Shown: positions 1 to 6,725 of the stretch, one piece after another | Numbering within the stretch: position 1 is the first letter of the stretch | Layout: each line of letters begins with the position of its first letter | Virus record (IMG/VR): IMGVR_UViG_3300033148_006253 | Location: 1 to 36,277 of that record | Source: a virus | DNA length: 36,277 bases | Strand: one strand, 5' to 3' | The notes under the pieces: generated by a model | What the model saw: the letters and a program-made list of their open reading frames with translations, nothing else | Databases searched by the model: none | What the model was told of the DNA's origin: nothing | Program-made: the position numbers and the translations under genes

Positions 1-375
1 AGGAAATTAGTGGGGACAACTTGCAAATGTGTTCGATTGGTTTATGAGAAAATGCCGGAAGGGTCAAAAAAGGTATTATGGTTATTTGAGCGGTGGGCGG
101 CAGGTGAAGATATAGACAGAGATAAACTCAAAACTACCGCCGATGCCAATGCCGTCTACTCTATCACCGATGCTGCTGCCGCTGCCGCTGCCGCTGTCGA
201 TGCCGTCGTCTGTGTCGCCAATGTCGTCGTCTATGCTGCCAATGCCGCCGATGCCGCCTACTATTGCACCTATTCTGCCGTCTATGCTGCCGATGCCGAT
301 ACCTCTGTGCTTCGGCAATGTGCCGATATTGTAAGGAAGGATTATCCGATAGCACCAATTTTGAGTGAATCTTAA
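1..375 (+). CDS. Alanine-rich conserved phage protein, C-terminal part (5' cut by window edge)
   Basis: The frame is open from base 1. A GTG at 10 is available, but the residues before it (RKLV) and after it fit a phage family I recall, with a KLV..AC.CARL helix, an ERWA.GE segment, a long Ala/Asp/Tyr/Val tract and a C-terminal ..QCADIVRKDYP tail. The gene therefore probably begins outside the window. Here these parts are CKCVRLVY, ERWAAGED, about 58 residues of A/V/D/Y/N, and LRQCADIVRKDYPIAPI. The family is common in phage genomes and of unknown function; it resembles proteins annotated as Imm5-like, but I infer no immunity role. It lies directly upstream of a 49-codon ORF. Confidence 0.75.
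   Translation, partial: RKLVGTTCKCVRLVYEKMPEGSKKVLWLFERWAAGEDIDRDKLKTTADANAVYSITDAAAAAAAAVDAVVCVANVVVYAANAADAAYYCTYSAVYAADADTSVLRQCADIVRKDYPIAPILSES
133..306 (+). repeat. Degenerate triplet tract: 58 consecutive codons ending in C or T
   Basis: Within the alanine-rich gene every codon from ACT (133) to TCT (304) ends in a pyrimidine, mostly GCC, GCT, GTC, GAT, AAT and TAT. On the opposite strand each aligned codon therefore begins with a purine and cannot be a stop, which explains the long antisense reading frame over this stretch. It is a degenerate rather than exact repeat, with short GCTGCC tandem runs near 168-195. Confidence 0.85.
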
Positions 376-376
376 G

Positions 377-526
377 ATGGATAATTCAATAAATAAACAC
401 ATAAAAAAATGGATGACAGACCGAGGCAGTTTCGGTACGATGGAATCCGAAGAAACGTGGTTTGATAATATTTCTGGTGCTGATGATGTTAGGGATGACG
501 ATGAAAAAATTCAAGAAGAAGATTGA
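377..526 (+). CDS. Small acidic hypothetical protein (49 aa)
   Basis: ATG at 377 lies one base after the stop of the preceding gene and the frame ends at TGA 524-526, overlapping the start of the Fis-like gene by 26 bases. The product starts MDNSINKHIKKW and its C-terminal half is strongly acidic (GADDVRDDDEKIQEED). I recognise no family. Position and tight coupling support it; the poor Shine-Dalgarno sequence and short length weaken it. Confidence 0.4.
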   Translation: MDNSINKHIKKWMTDRGSFGTMESEETWFDNISGADDVRDDDEKIQEED

Positions 527-839
527 GTTCTCTCAGACTTATTCAATTGAGTGGGAAGAGGGGGACGATATAGTTGGCGAGTTGGAGAGGTTGGGGATGA
601 AGTTTCTGCCGGCGACTATCGAGTGTAATGCTATGCAAGGCCACGATTTTAGTATTCAGACGGCAGAGGCGACGGCGATTAGAAAGGCATTAGCGGTTAG
701 CAAAAGCATATCGGCAGCCGCACGATTGTTAGGGATAACAAGAGCTACGTTATATTCAAAGGCAAATAAATATGGACTCAAACCAACCACTCGTAAGTGT
801 AATAATTTGCTCCTACAATCGCCCGAAAATAGTGCATGA
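501..839 (+). CDS. Fis-type helix-turn-helix DNA-binding protein
   Basis: The protein is about 112 residues. The segment from about residue 52 (TAEATAIRKALAVSKSISAA, continuing ARLLGITRATLYSKANKYGL) is a typical HTH_8 domain as found at the C-terminus of Fis and NtrC-class activators: a helix, then AARLLGI and the recognition helix TRATLYSKANKYG. The first 50 residues are unrecognised. ATG 501 is preferred over upstream starts because AGGG lies about nine bases before it. The end overlaps the glycosyltransferase gene by 68 bases. It is probably a phage transcription regulator; the target is unknown. Confidence 0.75.
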   Translation: MKKFKKKIEFSQTYSIEWEEGDDIVGELERLGMKFLPATIECNAMQGHDFSIQTAEATAIRKALAVSKSISAAARLLGITRATLYSKANKYGLKPTTRKCNNLLLQSPENSA

Positions 840-2319
840 GGCATTGAGAAGCATAGCATTACAAACCTATACTAATCATCAAACAATTTTAGTTAGAGAT
901 GGTGGTGTCCCGATTGGCAATATTCCGTCCGGGATAGAATATGTTGACAGAGGCGAACACCTTGGCCCTGCGGCTTCGTTCAACCAGGGAATCGCTCGCG
1001 CCAAAGGTAAATATATATGTTATATCGGCGATGACGATATTTGGTATCCCGAACATATCGAAACGTTAGTCAAAGAGGCCGAAAAATCCGGGCCGGAATA
1101 TCTTTTATGGTACACAGATTTATATCGAACTTATTATCGACCGATGGGCGACGAACGGGTGCCGGTAACAAAGAAAATCGAGGTGTGTAGAGAGCCTGAT
1201 ATATGGGTTGAATTGTTTTACAATCAGGTGTTAGGCAGCTCGATGATGCACAGACGGGATGTACTTCAAAAGACCGGATTGATAAACGAGAAGCTGACTT
1301 CTTTGTGTGATTATGACTTGACGCACAAGATGATATTCTTTGGGAGATTCAAACATATTGAGGTCATTACAGGCGAGTATTATTCGCAAATCGACGGGAG
1401 TGATAGAATCAGCGATAAAAAAATAGGCGACCCGAAAAGAGCATTGAAGGATTTATTGATGGTGCGGACGGCAAGACCGCTGAAGCCGTGGGTTATACCT
1501 GATTTAGCGATTGTGGTTGAACCGGATATTATCGATGACAGATTTAATCAGTTATTGATTGAGATTGATGTACATGCCACTTGGCCGCACGAGATTTTTG
1601 TTGTCAGCGATTCCGAGCAGCTTAAGAATATTAAGTATGATTTGATTTTTAGTTCAATTCGACCCGTCGTAAAAAATAAAACTTCACTTGAATTGATATT
1701 ACTACAAACGTTGGCTGAATATATCGCTTACCTGGAAAATGATTGTTATATTCCGCCCGATTCGATTTCATTTTTTGAGCGGCCCTTAGCCTCGGCTATG
1801 CAGTTTCAAAAGAATTTATTTAGATTAGCCGGCGGCTATATAGGTCATCGGCAGATATTCGAGAATGAAAATCATAGAAATGCAATAATCCGCGAACCTG
1901 TGAAAGAGTTCTGGCCGTTAAAATTCGACCATTTATTAACGGCTGCCGAGCGGCTGAAGGCTGCCGGCGAGTGGGTTACTGTCGAGTTATTATATCAGCA
2001 CATTATCAAAACATTCAATACAAACGTCTTATGGCTTAACCGACTGCGGGTTGAGGCATTTTATAAGGCGGGCAAGTTCAGAGAGGCAATCTATTTGGCC
2101 AAGCAAATTCGCAGCAGGAGGGATGATGCCGAGACTTTTGAATACCAGATAAAGGCAGAAAAGGAACTGAAAAAGGGTTGTCTGAATGTCGAAACTTCAG
2201 ATTTATTTACCGAGTTCGACCAGATGAATGTTGACCTGGATTTGACGGGCTTTGAGCAAAAAGAGATTGAGGATATTAACGACCGAACAGAGAAAAGAAA
2301 TCGAAACTTGCCTGGATAA
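772..2319 (+). CDS. Family 2 glycosyltransferase with extra C-terminal domains
   Basis: The 515-residue protein opens with a GT-A fold of family 2: LVSVIICSYNRP (residues 7-18), an acidic turn VRDGG, and the metal-binding acidic cluster GDDDIW (86-91). It would transfer a sugar from a nucleotide-sugar donor; the acceptor is unknown (host surface glycan, virion protein or modified DNA base). From about residue 240 there is a second block, DLAIVVEPD..HEIFVVSDSEQ...AYLENDC, that looks like a degenerate second GT domain. Helical TPR-like sequence follows (LLYQHIIKTF, AFYKAGKFREAIYLAKQI). ATG 772 follows AAAGG. The gene sits inside the 3' end of the HTH gene, so the two are probably co-translated. 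Confidence 0.9.
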   Translation: MDSNQPLVSVIICSYNRPKIVHEALRSIALQTYTNHQTILVRDGGVPIGNIPSGIEYVDRGEHLGPAASFNQGIARAKGKYICYIGDDDIWYPEHIETLVKEAEKSGPEYLLWYTDLYRTYYRPMGDERVPVTKKIEVCREPDIWVELFYNQVLGSSMMHRRDVLQKTGLINEKLTSLCDYDLTHKMIFFGRFKHIEVITGEYYSQIDGSDRISDKKIGDPKRALKDLLMVRTARPLKPWVIPDLAIVVEPDIIDDRFNQLLIEIDVHATWPHEIFVVSDSEQLKNIKYDLIFSSIRPVVKNKTSLELILLQTLAEYIAYLENDCYIPPDSISFFERPLASAMQFQKNLFRLAGGYIGHRQIFENENHRNAIIREPVKEFWPLKFDHLLTAAERLKAAGEWVTVELLYQHIIKTFNTNVLWLNRLRVEAFYKAGKFREAIYLAKQIRSRRDDAETFEYQIKAEKELKKGCLNVETSDLFTEFDQMNVDLDLTGFEQKEIEDINDRTEKRNRNLPG

Positions 2320-2395
2320 ACAATCCGGCGAGAATAGAACTGAGCAATTACTATGTCTAATACGAAAATAATCTAATGATTAAAGGAGCTAAAAA

Positions 2396-2599
2396 ATGAA
2401 GGATTTATTTCACGCGATTGAAATGGTTTTGCGGTCGGGCGGTTTTAGTTTGGACGATAAAATGATTGACCCGAAAGGTCAGGGCCGGAATAAGCCTATA
2501 TCAACCGACCATTTATTTGGCTTATGGTTTGCGGCTAAGAAGTATAGAGATAAGGAAAAAGACAAGGGCAAAAAAGGTGGGCACCGACAGGCTAAGTGA
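2396..2599 (+). CDS. Hypothetical protein (67 aa)
   Basis: A strong AAAGGAG precedes ATG 2396. The product has a small hydrophobic N-terminal helix (MKDLFHAIEMVLRSGGF) and a lysine-rich tail (KKYRDKEKDKGKKGGHRQ). Its last 23 bases overlap the next gene in another frame. I recognise no family; the position before the small-terminase candidate suggests a packaging or regulatory gene of the late operon. Confidence 0.65.
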   Translation: MKDLFHAIEMVLRSGGFSLDDKMIDPKGQGRNKPISTDHLFGLWFAAKKYRDKEKDKGKKGGHRQAK

Positions 2600-2984
2600 T
2601 AAAGAAAAAGAAGTTCTGTACGCAACGTGGTTAGAGACTCGAAGTATCAGAGATACGGCAAAGCGTTGCAAACTTAATCCGCATACTGTTCGGCGATATA
2701 AGAAAAAATACAACTGGGAAAAGCGAAGTCGGAAGGTTGATAATGTTGTTGCTCGCAAAATTGAGCGTGTTGTTGAGCGACGGCGGGCACGTCAGCTAAA
2801 ACAATATCAGCTTATGCAAATGAAGGGGGTGCAAGCATTACAATTAAAAGACCCAGCCGAGATAAAGGTAAGTGATGCCATTACGGCGATTGATGTAGGT
2901 GTTAAGGGTGAAAGGGAGATAACGGGCGATGGTGCGGATGAAATTACAATCACTGTTAAGTGGCCGAAAGGATTAGAATTATGA
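2577..2984 (+). CDS. Putative terminase small subunit (HTH protein)
   Basis: I place the start at GTG 2577, with AAGGG eight bases upstream; longer in-frame versions read through the preceding gene. The 135-residue product has a helix-turn-helix at about residues 21-45 (SIRDTAKRCKLNPHTVRRYK, then a Trp four residues later), as in small terminases that bind the packaging site. A basic helix (RKIERVVERRRARQLKQYQ) and the segment DAITAIDVGVKGEREITGD, typical of the TerS oligomerisation/linker region, follow. In this phage it lies 3.7 kb ahead of terL rather than adjacent. A transcription factor is the alternative. Confidence 0.62.
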   Translation: MGTDRLSDKEKEVLYATWLETRSIRDTAKRCKLNPHTVRRYKKKYNWEKRSRKVDNVVARKIERVVERRRARQLKQYQLMQMKGVQALQLKDPAEIKVSDAITAIDVGVKGEREITGDGADEITITVKWPKGLEL

Positions 2985-3427
2985 CGAAAAAGCAGGCGTC
3001 GTTTTGGATGAGCAGATATTGCCGATTGCGGGATGCTTGGGAATACTGCAAAAGATATGCGATAGGTATTCAACGGTTTTCGAGAGTAGAAGATTTATTT
3101 GTTAAGTGCTGTACTTGCGGGAAGGTTTTGCCGTGGTACAGGACGGATGCCGGACATTACATCGGCAGAGGAATGAGGGGAAGTAGTGGAGCATATTTCG
3201 ACGAAAGAAACGTACACGCGCAATGCAAACAATGTAACGCCTTCAAAGGTGGAGCACCGCGGGAGTATGAAGATTATTTGCGAAAAAAATATGACAAAGA
3301 AGACGGAGATGATATTATCAATACTTTATGGGTGGTTCATCAAACACACAATCAACCTGCACCTGGTATTATTGGCTTATATTACAAAGAAAAGTACGAA
3401 AAATTGGTTAGAGATTTGGGGTTTTGA
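2981..3427 (+). CDS. NinG/Rap-like recombination endonuclease
   Basis: The product is 148 residues. Pattern C-x2-C (C43, C46), GHYIGRG with H59, FDERNVHAQC and C82-x2-C85 followed by NAFKGG matches the lambda NinG (Rap) family. These zinc-binding, HNH-like structure-specific nucleases act on recombination intermediates in the RecA/Red pathway. ATG 2981 overlaps the previous stop (ATGA) and has AAAGG nine bases upstream; an upstream GTG would lengthen it by seven residues. The exonuclease and RecT at 31.8-33.6 kb are plausible partners. The family call is from motif recall. Confidence 0.8.
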   Translation: MTKKQASFWMSRYCRLRDAWEYCKRYAIGIQRFSRVEDLFVKCCTCGKVLPWYRTDAGHYIGRGMRGSSGAYFDERNVHAQCKQCNAFKGGAPREYEDYLRKKYDKEDGDDIINTLWVVHQTHNQPAPGIIGLYYKEKYEKLVRDLGF

Positions 3428-3475
3428 ACATTCGTTTTTTTTAGAGTGGAGCAAAGTGGTTGAAAGTGGAGTAAA

Positions 3476-4279
3476 ATGGAAAACTATACCAAGCTATACA
3501 AAAGTCTCATAACGTCAACCGTTTGGCAGGAAAATCACACGACACGAATATTGTGGATTACGATGTTAGCATTGAGTGATGCCGAGGGAATGGTTGAAGG
3601 CTCTATTCCGGGCCTTGCAAGGTTGGCGGGGATAACCACCGAAGAATGTGTGGATGGCTTAGAACGGCTTAGCAGCCCCGATAAATACAGCCGAACACAG
3701 GAGCACGAGGGGCGGCGTATTAAAGCGGCGAATGGCGGTTGGATAATACTTAATAGGGGCAAATACAGAGACAAACCTAACAGCCGAGCCGAGTATTATC
3801 GGCGGTGGCGACAAAACAAAAAGAACAACAAAAGTGCAACAAAAAGCGTTGCGCGCAACACGAATGATACACAGATAGAGGAAGAGGTAGAGGAAGAGGT
3901 AAACAATAATATAAATATTAATGACAAAAAAAATCGGACAATTTTCGATAATGCCCGCAAAAAATATCCCGGAGCCAAAAGAGGAATAGACCCGGAATGG
4001 GACTATTTTGTATCAATTTGTAAAAAATATAAATTAAACATATCGAAAACCGTCGCGAATATTGTTATAGGCGTAGATAACTTAATAAACTATCGAACAA
4101 AAGTTCAAAAAAATAATGCAGTAGGCGGGAATACATTTCTGCCGCCACCGAAGCATTTCAAAACGTGGATTTACAATCAATGTTGGACCGAGGAATTTCC
4201 AGAAATATCGGAACCTAAAACTCAAGCCCAAATATTAGCAGAAAAGCGAGAAGCTTACGAAAAGAAAAAAAACGAATGA
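3476..4279 (+). CDS. Phage replication initiator-like protein (winged helix plus C-terminal domain)
   Basis: The 267-residue protein has an N-terminal domain (about 5-95: KLYKSLITSTVW, ILWITMLALSDAEGMVE, IPGLARLAGIT, SSPDKYSRT, EGRRI, GGWIILN, KYRD) that I recall from phage replisome organisers of the lambda O/DnaD-like type, a winged-helix origin-binding domain. A low-complexity linker rich in E and N (EEEVEEEVNNNININ) leads to a C-terminal domain ending PPPKHFKTWIYNQCW, as in proteins that contact the helicase loader. GGAG precedes ATG 3476. The next-but-one gene may be the helicase loader. No origin iterons were recognised inside the gene. Confidence 0.72.
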   Translation: MENYTKLYKSLITSTVWQENHTTRILWITMLALSDAEGMVEGSIPGLARLAGITTEECVDGLERLSSPDKYSRTQEHEGRRIKAANGGWIILNRGKYRDKPNSRAEYYRRWRQNKKNNKSATKSVARNTNDTQIEEEVEEEVNNNININDKKNRTIFDNARKKYPGAKRGIDPEWDYFVSICKKYKLNISKTVANIVIGVDNLINYRTKVQKNNAVGGNTFLPPPKHFKTWIYNQCWTEEFPEISEPKTQAQILAEKREAYEKKKNE

Positions 4280-4307
4280 TTGACGCAAGAAGATATTATG
4301 AAAGTGA

Positions 4308-4535
4308 ATGAGAATGATTATTCGAGTCTTTAAGATGAAAGAAAATGCCACTGACGCCCAATGTCAAGCGCTCTCTGAAAAATTGGATTATCATGGCAAA
4401 CTTGTGTGCGACAATGAAAAAACAAAAGAGATTATTGCTCAATTTGACGATGAACTTGACTTGCTTGCATTTCAGGTTGCCATTGGTGCGGTAACGATTA
4501 GCACGGTCAAAGTCCCGAAAGACAATATCAAATAA
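4308..4535 (+). CDS. Hypothetical protein (75 aa)
   Basis: Alternative starts are ATG 4308, 4314 and 4329. The product is soluble, with LSEKLDYHGKLVCDNEKTKE and DDELDLLAFQVAIGAVTI. No family is recognised and the Shine-Dalgarno sequence is weak. The position between the replication genes makes a replication-module role possible but unproven. Confidence 0.5.
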   Translation: MRMIIRVFKMKENATDAQCQALSEKLDYHGKLVCDNEKTKEIIAQFDDELDLLAFQVAIGAVTISTVKVPKDNIK

Positions 4536-4547
4536 AAAGACCGCAAC

Positions 4548-4994
4548 GTGAAAAATCCACAGCAATACTTTGACGACGAGATTTTACCCCGATGGCCGGA
4601 GTGGCAGCCAACAGCACAGCAGGCGAATGATTGGTATAAATTGATTGCGCCGTGCCGGTTAAAAGATGTCGAAATGGCTACTACCAAATTGGCTTACGAA
4701 TGTGAGTTTAAGAAACCCTCCTTGAAAGTGATGAAACGCCTGCTAAAAGATTGTTATATTGACGTAAGCGAATATCGCAAAGAAGCATATCTAATTGAAC
4801 AAGAGACCGGTCAAAAAGCAACAATCATTTTAACAAACAAACAACCGTTTTCTGATGATTTATTAACCGAAATGGCAATACACGAAGCGGGCAAAAGAGG
4901 AAAAATTTATGGCGGCAAATGGATAGCTTATACAAACATTACGTGGGGCGAAGCAATGAAAATATCAGACGATATTCAAAGAAGTAAAAAATGA
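4548..4994 (+). CDS. Hypothetical replication-module protein, possible helicase loader
   Basis: The product has 148 residues from GTG 4548. The N-terminal 60 residues (ILPRWPEWQPTAQQANDWYK, LIAPCRLKDVEMATTKLAYE, KKPSLKVMKRLLKD) have the spacing of a small helical domain similar in style to helicase loaders such as G39P, with WY in the second helix and a proline before the last helix. The C-terminal half is unrecognised. Its place right after the initiator-like gene supports a helicase-loading role, but the similarity is only impressionistic. It overlaps the next gene by ATGA. Confidence 0.5.
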   Translation: MKNPQQYFDDEILPRWPEWQPTAQQANDWYKLIAPCRLKDVEMATTKLAYECEFKKPSLKVMKRLLKDCYIDVSEYRKEAYLIEQETGQKATIILTNKQPFSDDLLTEMAIHEAGKRGKIYGGKWIAYTNITWGEAMKISDDIQRSKK

Positions 4995-5227
4995 AATACA
5001 AAATCCTCAACGGACGTTATCTAAAAAAGCGTCGGCACAAAATAATGTGTTGTTTGGCTTGCGGCAGAGACACACAATCATCTTCTGGGTTGTGTTCAAA
5101 TTGTAGAGGATTTGGTTCTTTCCACTCAACGTCTATTAGAGAAAACAAGGATAGAAAATTAGCAGATAACGAAACACATACATTTGAATCTCAATATGAC
5201 CTCGACACAGACGAGGATTGGCTATGA
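4991..5227 (+). CDS. Small zinc-finger protein (78 aa)
   Basis: ATG 4991 overlaps the preceding stop. A basic start (KYKILNGRYLKKRRHK) is followed by IMCCLACGRDTQSSSGLCSN and a further Cys: two C-x2-C pairs about 13 residues apart, a compact zinc-ribbon pattern. The tail is acidic (YDLDTDEDWL). It is probably a nucleic-acid or protein-binding accessory factor. It overlaps the methyltransferase start by ATGA. Confidence 0.6.
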   Translation: MKYKILNGRYLKKRRHKIMCCLACGRDTQSSSGLCSNCRGFGSFHSTSIRENKDRKLADNETHTFESQYDLDTDEDWL

Positions 5228-5853
5228 TGCAAAACCAAATCATACAAGGCGACTGCTTAGAAGTAATGAAGGATATGCCGGATAATTCGGTGGACTTGGT
5301 TTTGACTGACCCACCGTATGGAATAAACAAAGCAGAGTGGGACAAAGAAGTGCCACAAGGCTATATTCCTGAATGCTTGAGGATAGCTGCTTGTATTTGT
5401 GTAATGCCGGGAATTTGGGCTTTGCCGGAGTGTGTAGCAGAAATGAACGGTAATTACAAAGGCATTATCGCAGGGCACAACAAAAACGGAATGACATATT
5501 CTCCGTTGGGCTACGGAAATTGGATACCTGCGGTAGTTGCTGGCAAGCGACCCAAAAGTGGACAAGATGCATTTGATTTTTGTGTGGCGGGCGACAAGCC
5601 CAGTCATCCCTCACCAAAACCGATAGAATTTATGCTGTGGCTTGTAGATAGATTAAGTTTGCCCAATGACCTAATCCTCGACCCCTTCTGTGGCTCTGGC
5701 ACAACTTGTGTAGCAGCTAAGATGTTAGGCCGGAATTACATAGGCATAGACATATCTGAGAAGTATTGTGAGATTGCCCGCAAGCGTATTGCTGCTGCCG
5801 AGAAGAGTATTACAGTAAAAGAGCTTGAAAAGGGCCAAAAGGTGCTGTTTTGA
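5224..5853 (+). CDS. DNA adenine-N6 or cytosine-N4 methyltransferase (beta class)
   Basis: The catalytic motif IV TDPPYG lies at about residues 29-34 and the S-adenosylmethionine motif DPFCGSGTT near 157-165. This IV-before-I order is that of beta-class amino-methyltransferases. It would methylate an exocyclic amine in a short DNA sequence, probably to protect phage DNA from restriction. The middle part (HNKNGMTYSPLGYGNWIPAV, then KSGQDAFDF) resembles other phage stand-alone methylases I recall; about 209 residues is normal for them. ATG 5224 is chosen over TTG 5218 because GAGG lies seven bases upstream. No partner restriction endonuclease was found. Target base and site cannot be read from sequence. 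Confidence 0.92.
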   Translation: MMQNQIIQGDCLEVMKDMPDNSVDLVLTDPPYGINKAEWDKEVPQGYIPECLRIAACICVMPGIWALPECVAEMNGNYKGIIAGHNKNGMTYSPLGYGNWIPAVVAGKRPKSGQDAFDFCVAGDKPSHPSPKPIEFMLWLVDRLSLPNDLILDPFCGSGTTCVAAKMLGRNYIGIDISEKYCEIARKRIAAAEKSITVKELEKGQKVLF

Positions 5854-6026
5854 AAAACCATATAATTCTATACCCATATTTTTGTTATAATTGTTTAGCC
5901 GCATTCATTGATGAAAGGCCGCCCAATGACTCAAAAATCCGATGTAGATGGTGTAAAAGTAAAAATATCGTCGGGCCGAAAATATCTTTGCAAAAAACAC
6001 AACCGTCCAGCAGTAGTCGAGATTGA
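5850..6026 (+). CDS. Small zinc-ribbon protein (58 aa), TTG start
   Basis: TTG at 5850 overlaps the methyltransferase stop (TTGA) in the style of many neighbours. The frame encodes FCYNCLAAFIDERPPNDSKI followed by RCRWCKSKN, a clear two-knuckle zinc ribbon (C-x2-C, 17 residues, C-x2-C). Stop TGA is at 6024-6026. The 3' half overlaps the next gene in a different frame. The zinc ribbon is unlikely in a random frame, so I favour a real gene; the non-ATG start and overlap lower confidence. Confidence 0.5.
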   Translation: MKNHIILYPYFCYNCLAAFIDERPPNDSKIRCRWCKSKNIVGPKISLQKTQPSSSSRD

Positions 6027-6123
6027 CGGAGAGTATTATTGTTGGCAATGTTGGCCTGGGATAAGAGAAGTGGTTCGGAAGGATAAGGAAAATAATGGGA
6101 ACAAAAACCATGAAAGGCGGTGA
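5926..6123 (+). CDS. Small zinc-binding protein (65 aa), overlaps the preceding gene
   Basis: ATG 5926 has AAAGG seven bases upstream, better than the starts at 5908 or 5911. The protein has C-x2-H (YLCKKHNRP) followed by EIDGEYYCWQCW, a compact zinc-finger pattern, and a basic tail (EVVRKDKENNGNKNHERR). The first 101 bases overlap the zinc ribbon at 5850-6026 in another frame. The end overlaps the next gene (GTGA). Function unknown. Confidence 0.6.
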   Translation: MTQKSDVDGVKVKISSGRKYLCKKHNRPAVVEIDGEYYCWQCWPGIREVVRKDKENNGNKNHERR

Positions 6124-6374
6124 ACAAAATGGCAGGTAATGATTATACGCTCGAAGCCGAAAACAAAGCATTGAAAGAATTTGCTCGAAAAGTTATTGAG
6201 CAAGAATGTTGGGACATATTTGAGCTTGACAGGGGCGAAATTCAAGATTGGGCGGAGAAGGCAGGGTTAATCAAGCTGTGTATAGCAACGGAAGCCGATA
6301 TTGACGATGATTCTGATTTCGATGTCGGCGATACTATTTACAAATTCACAGAAATGATGAGAGGTGGTGAATGA
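6120..6374 (+). CDS. Hypothetical acidic phage protein (84 aa)
   Basis: GTG 6120 overlaps the previous stop; ATG 6129 is an alternative. The sequence has a helical start (LEAENKALKEFARKVIEQEC), then EIQDWAEKAGLI and a tail DDDSDFDVGDTIYKFTEMM. The layout (coiled N-terminus, D-Q/D-WAEKAGLI, acidic C-terminus) recalls small hypothetical proteins common in phage early modules. No function is assigned. Confidence 0.6.
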   Translation: MNKMAGNDYTLEAENKALKEFARKVIEQECWDIFELDRGEIQDWAEKAGLIKLCIATEADIDDDSDFDVGDTIYKFTEMMRGGE

Positions 6375-6375
6375 T

Positions 6376-6429
6376 ATGGAAAAGCACGTGAGAATAAACT
6401 GGTCGTGGAGTATGAAGGGCGACAAATAA
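6376..6429 (+). CDS. Possible 17-aa leader peptide
   Basis: ATG 6376 follows a GGTGGTGA stretch and encodes MEKHVRINWSWSMKGDK, ending TAA whose final A is the first base of the next gene's ATG (6429). The overlap suggests translational coupling, but a 17-codon frame can arise by chance. Confidence 0.22.
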   Translation: MEKHVRINWSWSMKGDK

Positions 6430-6668
6430 TGGCATATTTTGCAAATGGAACCGATGGTCAATTGGCTGAGGCCCGAAACTGTGATAAGTGTAAACACAAT
6501 CTGGATATGGACGATGAGTTGTCAACCTGTCCTATTCTATTTGCGCATCTGCTTCATAATTATACACAATGTTCCAACAAAGCTGTCAAAGAGATATTAG
6601 AGATTTTATGGCCGATGGATGAAGATGGTTTTGCTGGTCAGTGTTCGATGTTTGAGGCGAAAGAGTAA
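6429..6668 (+). CDS. Conserved phage cysteine protein (79 aa)
   Basis: ATG 6429 has AAGGG nine bases upstream. The sequence MAYFANGTDGQLAEARNCDK, then CKHN, CPILFAHLLHNYTQC and a final QCSMFEA, fits a small phage family I recall with the same opening (MAYF.NGT.G...EA..C..C) and C-terminal Cys. The cysteines probably bind zinc. Biochemical function is unknown. Such genes often sit near replication or packaging modules, as here just before terL. Confidence 0.72.
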   Translation: MAYFANGTDGQLAEARNCDKCKHNLDMDDELSTCPILFAHLLHNYTQCSNKAVKEILEILWPMDEDGFAGQCSMFEAKE

Positions 6669-6725
6669 AGTCAATGCTCGCTGTTTGATGAAAAATCATA
6701 GAAAAAATATAGAAGCCAAATAAAT

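Noticed and set aside
412-426. 15-base direct repeat GATGACAGACCGAGG, also at 36058-36072, near both window ends
   Set aside because: One 15-base match is about what chance gives in 36 kb, the flanks do not match, and the right copy doubles as ribosome-binding sequence. It does not show terminal redundancy.
3186-3512. Plus-strand 108-codon frame
   Set aside because: It overlaps the NinG-like gene in another frame and lacks any family resemblance.
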